Origin: Agaricus subrufescens
Taxonomy: Eukaryota > Basidiomycota > Agaricomycetes > Agaricales > Agaricaceae
Reading direction: 5' to 3'
Length of the DNA stretch: 64,000 nucleotides
Assembly: GCA_029945375.1 (NCBI GenBank)
Contig: CM057062.1
Location: 2,433,564-2,497,563, forward strand
Below, piece by piece: positions 12,345 to 21,862 of this stretch (position 1 is the stretch's first letter; the number at the start of each line of letters is the position of its first letter). A model generated the notes under the pieces. It did not search any database and was not told the origin of the DNA. It saw nothing but the letters and a program-made list of their open reading frames with translations. The position numbers were made by a program, and so were the translations under genes.

Positions 12345-13443
12345 CGCCGGGCTGAGCCATCGACTTTCAAAGTTCGTGCTAGGCTAATCTCGTCTCACTT
12401 CCGAACTTATCCGAAGTGTACTTTTTGCATGTCATTCGGCACTTGATCTGATATGTATTTGACTCACGACCTTCTGATCTATATTGTGAAGAGCTTCCAT
12501 GGGGAAAAGACTGCTTTAGCAGACGTCGGAGACACATCTGGGCCGACCCGGTGTGCTACTCTTTACCTTCTAAGACTTCCCAAATGGGGTCTCCACGGCT
12601 TCTTCCATCGTCACCGGCCAACCTCTTCTCCGTGCTATAGTTACCTACTTTCTTTCTTGATGATCTACTGTATCTGGTTACGCACTTAGGTGGCAATCAA
12701 TAAAACTGTGAGGTTGTATATGCGACTGGGGGTCTAGATATCTAGGTTTTATCATGAGGCCAGTTACTATTCTGCAATGAGACTCAAGGACGACTCGGAC
12801 CGCAAGCAGCCACAAGGCAGGATGCATTTGGGCCGACATGATCGTGTTGTCTGCCTCGCCGCCCAAGATTTTCCGGGTCTCCCGTACCCCTGCCTCAGCC
12901 TTGATTTCTCTAAAAATACTGCCACCTTCCCGAACAGCCAATCTAAACAAATCGTTCCGATGATAGCCACACAATCGAGAGATACTGTCGACTCTACTTA
13001 GTAGGTGTCCTTTTCTATTGAACCTCATTTCTAGTAAAAATTATGACACACTACAAGAGGGGGAGATTCACATTAGATTGGGGCAAATTAGTACTAACAA
13101 GCTTGCAAATAGGAAAGAGCGCTGCTCTCAATGCTCCCTGTCAAAACACGACACCTATTGGAGAGGCATGTAGAAGCAATCTTCTATCTTCTGACAGTTT
13201 GAACCTTAAATTGGCGCTGGACACAGCCTAAACCACCCAGCCTCTTTAAACACGGGTTACTCTCCAGCTTTCTTTCTTAAAAGCCGACTTCTCCGACTTT
13301 GACTATACCTACTACACCAAAACCTCTCATGGAGGCTCGTCGTGACTCTGTTCAAGGTATCTTATGCATGCCACGCTTGGGGAACGAAGGCAACAGTCTC
13401 TGATAGTAATCGAAACACGACAGTGACAGAGGCAAATGACACC

Positions 13444-15789
13444 ATGATGCCACCACGGTTCATATTTGAACCAATTGCACCCTCTCGTATTAGGCGTTAT
13501 GATCCCAGCAGGCGTGTGTATGTACTCATTAGGATTACTTGGAGACTCTTTGGATCATGATAAATGTCGTTCAGAAAAGAGGGAATCCGGGAGCACCCTA
13601 TTAAACCATTTTCCTACTCGTCTATAGAAAACAGGTGTGTTTAATGATGTAATTCACCCTGGCTTCTGTAGACTGACAGGGACTCTAGCCAACGTTCACC
13701 CCCGGGCTGGGGGCGATTCATTCACCCAGAAGGCTTGCCATATTTCGTTCGATTCTACCGCCATCCTCAGAATCCCCTGCTGGTAATATGATACACATTC
13801 AGATTGGCCTAAAATTTACTGCCCTTCAATCATAGGGACGTGTCAAGGTTATCACCAACGAATGGCTGTATAGTTCTGGCACGTGTCAAGTGATTGAAAA
13901 GGTCATTGCAAATTTACCAGACATCTTCCCGGATATTTTTCCAATCCAACGGGACACTTATGATCTTTTTATCGAGCTACATCGTGATTCTGACGGTCTT
14001 TTGTTGTCGGACGATTGGGACGAGGATGAGACTATTTTCGGTGATTATTATTTTGCGGATCATAGCAGGCGGCGTATTTTCTGGATAGAAGAAGTGAAGT
14101 TGAATGATGAGGTGTCCGAACTTTTTTCCAATGTGCGGGGTGAGATATCCGAGATCCAGGTTGGTGAGTTGTTCGTTGATTGACTGAATTAATTCATTGC
14201 TCAACGGCTGACTGTTACATGAGAAATGTGCCTTGAAGCTGAATACTGGTGAGGCTTACCGAACCTTCCGCATGTGAAGAAAGCCTTAGATTTGTTCAGG
14301 ACAAACTGGGAAAATTTCCCTGCCTTACAAGAACTGACACTCGAGATATACGACTACGTTTCAGAAAGTATTCTGGATGCCATGACAAGTGAGCTTACGA
14401 GGTAACTACGGCCTCACACATTCTAACAAGCACGCAATTTATAGATGTCGTAATTTCTGACGCCTCAGCCTTCGGTTACACTTATGAAGAACTGCAGAAA
14501 AGACTAGAGATTCTTCGTGTTGCTAAAGGTGATTAGTTTCTTTGTTCCATGAGCAGTACATAACTCCCCAGCAGAATTCCGTTCTTCCACGTGGCATATA
14601 GGTATTTTTTCTGTGTCAGTCTTGGACTGTCGTCATTTTGACCCCCTACACTTATCTGTACAGGCAGTTTTATGAAAGAAATCAGTGAGTTTCTGAACGA
14701 AGATCAGATTACAACTGCTGGATATTTTCTAGTCTCGGAACGACTCAAAAATCATCATGGTACATCGTGTCCTCGGGTGACCGTTACACAGGCTGTCCTT
14801 TTCACTGGACCAGAAGAGCATTCGATACTTAAGACTTTGATATCTTCGTTGCTTTTCTTCATGCCTGATGCCCAGCGGCAGCGTATGAGAATGGTGATAG
14901 TAGATCAAACCGTAAACATGCCTCAATGGAACAAACTTCTTGACCAGCTTCTGGATGAATGGTACAACACAATCCTGATCGTGAGTTTTCCTTCTTCCAC
15001 GTGGCCATTCACTGATTGATGTGGCGCAGTCGACAATTATTTTAGCAGCAAATTGTGCATTTCTGGCGATACCCCTCTTTCAAAGCTCGGAGTTTCCAGA
15101 TACCCACAGTTCTCCGGAGCAAATTCTGAGTTACCTATCCCTCAATAGTAGTCTTTTAGGCCTTGTTCTTGCTATGGTAACGTATCAACACCACAAGACA
15201 AGGAGGCCCCATGAGGAGCACGAACTTGTTAGATGCTTACTTTATTGCCTCCACCTTATATACTGACGCCCTTTGTAGGAACATTACCTCTATGGACAGA
15301 ATAAAAACAAGCTGCCGAGTACTCACATACAACACTTATACTTTGTGTGGAGCTTGCCTCAGGCTCTTGTATTGTGGTCGTGAGTATTTTTCTTCGTAGG
15401 GTGGTTTTAAGTGACTCTAAGATAATATTTTACATCTATGCAACGTCAGTGTCCTACTATTCACGACAGCTTTTCTCCTCATGTGCTTCTTGGGATCTCT
15501 CACTGCGGCGAGAGCTGCGATTGCCTCTTCCACAGGCTTTCTTGGATGCCTCACTCTATATTTTGCTATTGTGTTCGGAGGCGGTCGGGATCTCATGCGA
15601 AGTTGGTGCACCTGTCTTGTTGGTCCATTTAGTGGCCTAAAATTGGAGAAATGCAAGCATTTTACGACCATGTTAGAAGGTGGCTGGGCAATTATGCGAA
15701 GTTGGTTTGCTTGCCTTGTTCGGATATTCAATGGTATAAAATCCAGGAAACGTAAGCCCAAAACAAATGAATTGCCGCTAGCTACCTAG
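13444..15789 (+). CDS. Agaricomycete membrane protein of unknown function (WW-like N-term), with in-frame TGA
   Basis: Exons from 13672 on: 13672-13782, 13836-14163, 14224-14388, 14445-14528, 14572-14601, 14664-14980, 15030-15227, 15279-15379, 15450-15789. Lengths sum to 558 codons. The first exon (about 13444-13515) is uncertain. The N-terminus has PPGWGRFIHPEGLPYFVR, a WW-like segment, then DYYFADHSRRRIFWIEE and LEAEYW, which I recall from a large mushroom-specific family with no known function. The last third has hydrophobic segments (TIILAANCAFLAIPLF, LLFTTAFLLMCFLG). One codon is broken: TGA at 14250-14252 directly after EAEYW, where the decayed copy at 20.2 kb has TGC. Frame and splice sites are otherwise intact, so this is either a recently disabled gene or a sequence error. 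The C-terminus carries a 33-aa tandem repeat. Confidence 0.6.
15578..15741 (+). repeat. 33-aa tandem repeat in the C-terminus
   Basis: Two units 99 nt apart (atgcgaagttggt at 15595 and again at 15694). They encode MRSWCTCLVGPFSGLK and MRSWFACLVRIFNGIK. The period is a multiple of three, so the frame is kept. Confidence 0.85.
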
Positions 15790-16327
15790 CCGTATATATT
15801 ACAGCTATTCTATTTGAAATGTCCATTGGACTTGATTTTCATCTAGTGTCATATTCCTACCAAATATGAGCTTCCATGTTGACTGGCGAACAGATTGATT
15901 GTGGGCTACAGCAAAAGTGCGAGTTCTGCACACGGACGCGGACTAGGTGCGGATTGAATGCGGGCTTGACGTGAAATAGTAACAGGTGGACACCGGTCGG
16001 AGTGGGTCTGACCACGCAGGATGGATGCTGTTACAAGTCAGGTTAATACAAAATCACATTCAAGTTGTTGGCGCGACCAATGGAATTTATGAGTACGCAA
16101 GCCGGATTGTGGTGATATGAAGCCGATGATCAAGGATCCGATGCGTGCTGGAGGCAGGGTGGTGTGGACTAATGAAATTCGATGTGCAGATCATGTAGAC
16201 ATCTCGTAGACTGACGCAGACACCACGCGGGCACCTCTTTCCTATCCTCTTGATACTAATAAAAAAACTTGATAAATAATACAACAATTATTATACTTAC
16301 TATGTATAGGGGAGTTTTGCACCCTTA

Positions 16328-16635
16328 ATGAGTTATTCAATTAACAGCATGGGTGAGTTGAGACGAGGGTTGGATTTGATGAAGGGGCCTACCGCTGAAA
16401 CAACCCCGGATGCTCAACGCGGGAATGCGCCCGCGTGGGTACCTGCATATTTCTGCGAGCCGGACTTAAAGGTATGACAGCACGATACAAGCGAATGCTG
16501 TGAAATTTGTGTATGAACCTTGATGACATGCAGGAGCTATCGTGTCAGTCTATTGATAGTGCTGCATTAGATTTCGAAGTCACTCAACAACTTGAAGCGT
16601 GTGTTCGCAGTACCCTGAGCCTGACATTCTCTTGA
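16328..16635 (+). CDS. Possible small two-exon ORF, unknown
   Basis: Exon 1 16328-16471 (48 codons) ends at a GT donor (AAG|GTATGA). Exon 2 16534-16635 starts after ATGCAG, and the frame continues to TGA, giving 81 aa in total. There is no family match, signal peptide or membrane segment. Phase and intron length (62 nt) fit the window, but such a short frame could arise by chance. Confidence 0.25.
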
Positions 16636-17039
16636 CCACACTTGGAGGGATTTAAACTCACATGAGAGAACGTCATTGGCGTGATAGGAGCCATGGAGTG
16701 GTAGCCATACGTTGTATGAAGGGGAAATGTTTTCATTCCCTAGTTTAGTCGGTTTGCCGGGATAGAACTTAGCAGCCGTGGTGTACCAGAGTGATTAAGC
16801 GGCTGTTTAGACCCTATACTAGTACAAGTAATTAATGGTCATGAGATCTCACTTGTCTTAGCTCGTTCAATAGAACAAGCCGCCGGCAAGCCACGGTGAC
16901 TCTTTGAGATGAAACTGCTGTCTATGAGGGCTCAGGGTGAATACTACACCGTCACCCTTGACCCTTTGGAAGTGAAAGCATTTGCTGGGATAATATTGTT
17001 TACAAGGAGAAGTAGGCAGGTAGGATAAAGGTTTTTGGA

Positions 17040-17085
17040 AGCAGACATGATCATATTTCGGTTGTGGCTACTGTTATTTGCAATC
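17040..17085 (+). pseudogene. PTC7-derived scrap (C-terminal motif)
   Basis: The string catatttcggttgtggct and its flanks match the part of the PTC7-like gene encoding GKNDDISVVVAVI (about 11480-11512), with four mismatches over ~33 nt. There is no intact frame around it. Confidence 0.5.
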
Positions 17086-17187
17086 GTATTTTTCGGGAGA
17101 CATTCCCTGTATCTTGACAAGTCCAGGTTTACCTCGAACCAGACAATCAGTATTCAAAATAGATACAAGAACAGGAGGCACACTTAC

Positions 17188-17520
17188 ATAAATCTGTACA
17201 GTGGCTCGTATAGCAATGTACTCAGGTGCCATCAGAGACGAAGGCATCCAACGAAGCCTCCGGCACATGGAACCTGAGAAAGGCAGGGTGGTTCTGGGTA
17301 CATCAAGGTGGAGCACAACCCATGTACAAATGAAGATTGTTGATAGGCAGCTCACAACAACACCTAGTGGTGTGCGACACAGAGAGATATCAGTACACCC
17401 AGCAACGTCACGACTGTAAAGCGTCGCTATCAGGCTTGCCTGCGAGTTAAGAAGTGAGGGATTTGGAGGATTGGATGTGGCGATGGGAGGGATGCACATG
17501 TTTGTCCCATCCAGTTTCAA
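17188..17520 (-). pseudogene. Fragment of an Agaricomycete multi-pass membrane-protein family
   Basis: Minus-strand frame with CRTPLGVVVSCLSTIFICTW followed by RRLRWMPSSLMAPEYIAIRA. This matches the signature I know from a very common mushroom family of unknown function (RT.W.I.WSCLAT.FACTWV...P, then a second segment with APE). The exon ends at a good donor (GTAAGT at 17187-17182), but I could not find the next conserved exon downstream, so it is probably a truncated relic. Confidence 0.5.
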
Positions 17521-18160
17521 GCCGATTCAGTTTTTTATACGCTTTTTCGTTCGAACATACATGGAAACTGTGTGGCAGAAATGCCAGACACAACATGTCT
17601 ATGACTCAGAATGGCCGTCAATGTTAGGCATCAGTTCATCGCAGCAAATGTTATCTACAAGCGAAATGAAGTAAGTGCACGCAGCTCTATGAGAAGGCAA
17701 TGATACAACACGAAGGTGGTGAACAAAATATAATTTGGGACCTTGCTTTCCCTAGAGCCGGAGCCTGTAAAGCTCTCTCCGGAGCCAACTCCTTCACCTC
17801 ACCATTCTTCAACACGCATACCTTCTTCCTGTTTTTTGTCGCCTTGTCGCAGTCGTTAGAGCCATAATCGAGTTATTGAAAGTAAGATTGCACTCACAAT
17901 GCCTTTACCTGTTGCTCCGGAACAATATCAAACCTATCTGGACTGAACCCAACCTGGACCAACTCTTGTTTATGGCCAGATACACAGGCGCGGACAGTAG
18001 TACATCGAGAAAATGGATGGGGGACCGAAGGGAACTCCTATGCAGCAAGGCACGTCAAACGTAGTCAGGTCGTACTATGTGCATCCTGTCCTATCACCTC
18101 GCGAAATCTTTTTCGTCCATTTGATGAAAGTATGTTTCAAGTAAATGTTAAATGAAACGT
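17521..18160. other. Intergenic, nothing recognised
   Basis: About 640 bp between two relics. There is a short inverted motif (agccggagcctg ... tccggagcca) near 17755-17785. No gene is seen. Confidence 0.4.
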
Positions 18161-18169
18161 TATTAGTAG

Positions 18170-18505
18170 CGATGCACAGCGTAATTGGAGAGTGCATGAT
18201 CATAGTAGTATTCGAGACCGAGATCGTGATGTGTGACTGGCACACATGACCACATTACCGACGATGAGACCGTGTTGAGAATAAGCGCGCTCCTCCATAA
18301 CGATGACGAGAACGAATACTTCATCAGACCGATGACAACAAAGGCGACCTGGCAAAGGAAACTGGTAACTAGTATGTTTTCTGAAGTGTTGGGTGTGAGA
18401 GCTGGACGCAGGAACATTCTCCTTGATTTTGGCGGTTTATTGAGGGTCACCGTTTGCGAGGAGGACTAAGGATTCGGGAAGAGGTTTTTCAGATTGACGA
18501 TGCTG
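18170..18505 (+). pseudogene. PTC7-derived relic, exon-2 region
   Basis: Colinear with PTC7-like exon 2. 18356-18408 aligns without gaps to ~11310-11362 at about 70 percent by eye. 18450 onward shares accgtttgcgaggag exactly, then gggaagaggtttt, with PTC7 11425-11475. The encoded peptide QRKLVTSMFSEVLGVRAGR parallels KRKSLAGMLSEALCSRAKR. The metal-binding and DGLSDNLW motifs are lost and the frame ends early. Confidence 0.65.
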
Positions 18506-18783
18506 CTGTCGGCCCGGTTGAGTTAGTCACAGCCTGCTCTGCTGGGGTGTTTGCCACTCCGAGATTTGCATTCTCCTGAAACGAGTTTCGGCAGGTGAAA
18601 GAATATCATTCGTGTGGGAGTAATGGAACACCCACAGATTATATGAGTAGGAGGTGGTTTCATATCCTGGGTCGGACGAATTCTCAAGCCGTGGCGTGAC
18701 AACGCCAAAGAACAGCAGTCATAACTTTCTTTGGCTCATCCGGAATGACCCGCCCTCAAGTTTGCTGCCGCTTTCACGTTCTC

Positions 18784-18990
18784 TGTCGGAAAACTGAAAT
18801 TAACCTGATCAAGCTAGATCAGTTTACGTTTGCCTGATTTTACCAAATCAGATACCATTGGCCTTCGGGTTCATGATCCTGTAGGATCAGGTAAGATCAG
18901 GCAGCCTGATCAGGGTGGGTCAGAAAGAATCAGGCCATTTTTCAGATCAGGCAAACGTAAGGGGATCAGGCTAGTTTTAGTTTTCCGACA
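18784..18990. repeat. 207-bp foldback (inverted-repeat) element
   Basis: Left arm tgtcggaaaactgaaatta... ttacgtttgcctgat (18784-18838) is the imperfect reverse complement of the right arm atcaggcaaacgtaa... agttttccgaca (about 18946-18990). The inner part holds further gatcagg/cctgatc motifs. No clear target-site duplication is visible. It resembles a MITE or a hairpin-forming remnant. Confidence 0.75.
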
Positions 18991-19659
18991 TCTTCTTCCC
19001 ATCACACTCGCACAGTATTTAGTTAACTGCACAGGCAAGCACATGCTGTACCACCTATGGCGATCAACATGATTTATCTATCCCTATCTCGTCATCATTA
19101 AATCCGACTTCACCCGTTTCAGATTTGGGTTATCTTAGAGTGAGACTCTAGCGTCTCGCGCAGTATCCAATGATAAATAGTTTAGTCTAGGTCGGAAGTG
19201 GGCTCAATCTCACAAGCACCTTCGTATCGAGTCGATTGGAACAATTATCTTTGGCGATTACTTCCCGAGAATCGCTGCACTCTGAACCTGTCATACCCGC
19301 CTGAAACTTACAAGCTCACGCGGCAGTGACGACAGCTGTACAAATGAGGGAGGGCTCGCAGCGCGTAATTGCTCTTTATTGTGTCACTGCGTCTTGGGCT
19401 CATGTTCTAAATTGGATTTTTTTTTCGGCAGACTACTAAGTCATGTAGGGCGTAGGGGTTACAGGTTAAGGTGAAGTGACTACAAACAGGTGATGCTCGC
19501 AGTTCGTGTTCATGATATCCATGGGAGAAGAAGTGTCTGACGAGGGTTCGGAACTTGTGAGAAGCTTGGGCTTCCACAGTACAAAATTCAACCATTCTCT
19601 ACTTCGTTGACAGAAAAGAGGTATATTCGAGTGGCACACGACCCGCTGTTTGTGGCTCA

Positions 19660-20310
19660 CTAGGGTTTCAGGAGGATATCAGTTTCGGGTTGCTAGCGAT
19701 GTGTTCAAGAAGGCCTGCCATATTTCATCCTAACCCCGTCCGTCGATTGTCCTATGGTAATATGATACACATTCCTGTTGACCAGGACCTTATAGTTGTT
19801 TAATGATACAGTTTTGTTACTGTAGAATGGATGTATGAGCCTGAAACTTTTGCGCTGATTCAAGGTCCCATCAAAGATATACCGCGCGAGTTTTCTCAAG
19901 CCGGTCCTTGTCACGTAAGTACGGGCCGATGATGACCTCGTTGTCGGGCTATCTCGCGACCCAGATGGCAGCCTGTTACCGAAATTGGATAGAAATGGGA
20001 AGGCTCGCTGTGGGTGCTATTTTGCGAACCATTCGAAACGAAACATTTATTTGGCAGAGGTAGTTATATTGAATTATGGGCTGTCACAGTATCTTAGAGA
20101 CCGTGAGGGGTGAGATAACAGAATGACAAGCTGGTGAGTAGTCATCCTCCATGTATTGCGCACGTTCACCGCATAACAACCTTTGTTCAGAAATTGGCTT
20201 GGAAGCGGAATACTGGTGCGGCTCACTCAATCTCCGAGATTGAAACCCCCTGCGTAAATTTAGCTCCGATATTAGAAAATTACAGGAACAGAGGCGCATG
20301 AATGAGTCGG
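19660..20310 (+). pseudogene. Decayed copy of the 13.4-15.8 kb gene
   Basis: gaaggcctgccatatttc, then ggtaatatgatacacattc including the same intron donor, match 13730-13800. Next come a degraded DPDGSLLPKLDRNGKARCGCYFANHSKRNIYLAE-type reading (parallel to DSDGLLL...YYFADHSRRRIFWIEE) and LEAEYWCGSLNL. There are several stops and frameshifts, and everything after the LEAEYW exon is missing. At the codon where the 13.4 kb gene has TGA this copy has TGC. Confidence 0.75.
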
Positions 20311-20970
20311 TCTGGACTAGCTAGCCGCACATAACTGTCAAGTATGCCGGATCGACCATTGGTGCGATCCACTGGGCCTAATTGTCGTCGCTCCCTTTTC
20401 CGATCCACTGTAATACATCAGTGTGATTTGTTTTGTTGAAGAAAGGCTAGAAGAACGGCCAACTGCCAACTATTTTCCTCGCTTTTTCGCTTCCCTGTAT
20501 TCTCGCCCATGGAAATGGATCTCTAGTTGTTGAAGGTGGAACATAGCAGTCGCTGAAGATAAGTCCAGGCGAGTCTTCGGAAACTGACCAGTAAGTAATT
20601 GCTACATAAATCGATGATTTCACTGTATCTTCCGTAGGTGGTATCCACGTGAAAAGGGGGTGCTTTACCCGTTTCCCATGATTTGTCCTGGAACTTTGGC
20701 TCTGGCCCTTTGGCTATCATCAGAAAACTTGTCCAGCCTCGCCTTTTTCCGAGACAAACTCATGACCATGATAGAGTCTGATAAGATGCTATAAATAAAC
20801 ACATTATTATCCGGTCAACAACCGATGAATTCATATGCAACTCACCGCATGCACAACAGTACGAACTATATGCCAGCTCTTTCACAGCGTCTGCTTGTGT
20901 TTCTCTCGTTTCATCTACTATCGTGTAATGCGCAACGATCTTCAGCGGACATCTGATTCGAAGCAAGTAA
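20311..20970. other. Intergenic, nothing recognised
   Basis: About 660 bp between the decayed copy and the peroxiredoxin promoter. No gene, repeat or RNA is seen. Confidence 0.4.
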
Positions 20971-20978
20971 TGACGTCA
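20971..20978. promoter_or_regulatory. CRE/ATF-type palindrome TGACGTCA
   Basis: Perfect 8-bp TGACGTCA located 106 bp upstream of the peroxiredoxin start. In fungi this is the binding site of Atf1/CREB-type bZIP factors that act under oxidative and osmotic stress. Regulation of this gene by such a factor is inference. Confidence 0.55.
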
Positions 20979-21001
20979 CCCGAAGAAGGCCCGAACTGAG
21001 G

Positions 21002-21009
21002 TATTTAAA
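21002..21009 (+). promoter_or_regulatory. TATA-like box of the peroxiredoxin gene
   Basis: tatttaaa, followed by a C/T-rich tract, 75 bp before the ATG at 21084. This is a plausible core promoter. Confidence 0.5.
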
Positions 21010-21083
21010 CCCCGCCTCCCCCTCTTCCCGTCCCTTCTCACCAACCTTTGTCCTTTACAAACTCGTTCACACATTCTCAGATT

Positions 21084-21862
21084 ATGGCTTCCGCTATCGC
21101 TGCTGCTGCGCAAGCCGCCCATTCTGTTGCGTCTTCCGTGCTTTCTATTTCCCAAATCAAACCCGGAGCTACTTTACCCGAACCTTCGGCTTCTTCTGTT
21201 CTTAAAGAAGACGCCGCTGATGAAGCCGCCCAGCTTGATTTTAGCGGCAAAGTCCTCATCGTACGTTTGTATATTGATGAATCATAGAAACCAAGTAACG
21301 CATACTTTTGTCGCGTTTCTCTTCTTTAGATCGGTGTTCCAGGAGCGTTTACGGGAACTTGTAGCAGACAAATACCGTTATACATCAAGAAATTTGATGC
21401 ATTGAAGGCCAAAGGTGTCAAAAGCGTTTATGTTCTTGCCGTTAACGACGTTTTTGTCATGAAGTGAGGTGAACATATATTCAATGAAGCGCATATACTC
21501 ACCTGCATTAGAGCCTGGAAGGACAATTTGGCCCCTGAAGGCACGGGTAAGTGCTGGAATAGCAGTAAGGGTCCTGTCATGTGTCTGAAGTTTGATAGAA
21601 ATACGTTTCATCGCCGATGATAAGGGTGCTTACACTGGCGCGCTCGGGTTGTTATTTGATGCGAGCACTCGCCTAGGAGGTCCGCGTTCGAAGGTGAAGA
21701 GAAAAATGTTGTTAATCAATTATTCACCCATCCCTAATCAAAATGATGATCTAGCGATATGTGATTGTTGCGGAAGATGGAAAGGTCAACTCGATTGCAG
21801 TAGAAGAAATCCCGAGCGATCTTACTGTTACAGATGTGGAGGCTGTAATGGCTACGCTTTAG
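21084..21862 (+). CDS. Peroxiredoxin, Prx5/AHP1 type (single cysteine)
   Basis: Five exons: 21084-21260, 21330-21463, 21512-21546, 21599-21693, 21755-21862; 182 aa. Prx5-type thioredoxin fold with VPGAFTGTCSRQIP around peroxidatic Cys70, then SVYVLAVNDVFVMKAWKD, RFIADDKGAYTGALGL, LGGPRSKRYVIVAEDGKV. It reduces hydrogen peroxide and alkyl hydroperoxides using thiols. Cys70 is the only cysteine in the predicted protein, so no internal resolving cysteine exists. Yeast Ahp1 has additional cysteines. An N-terminal extension of about 25 residues (ASAIAAAAQAAHSVASSVLS) is Ala/Ser-rich and could be a targeting segment. A CRE-type site and TATA-like box lie upstream. Confidence 0.93.

Larger units (their letters stand above)
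11529..13443. other. Gene-poor stretch with a tandem duplication
   Basis: About 1.9 kb with no convincing gene. It contains the PTC7 3' UTR and a ~210-bp direct repeat (listed separately). Short open frames around 12450-13230 lack splice or family support. Confidence 0.5.
15790..17187. other. Gene-poor stretch
   Basis: About 1.4 kb. The only coding-like item is the small two-exon open frame at 16328-16635. A PTC7-like scrap lies at 17040-17085. Otherwise I see no recognisable feature. Confidence 0.4.

Noticed and set aside
14586..15006. cttccacgtggc occurring twice (14584 and 14996)
   Set aside because: Twelve-base match only, in different exonic and intronic contexts; coincidence is likely.
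16776..16890. tRNA-like string (gtggtgtaccagagtgattaagcggctg ... gctcgttcaatag) resembling A and B boxes
   Set aside because: Anticodon stem and acceptor stem do not pair, and spacing is wrong for any standard isotype.
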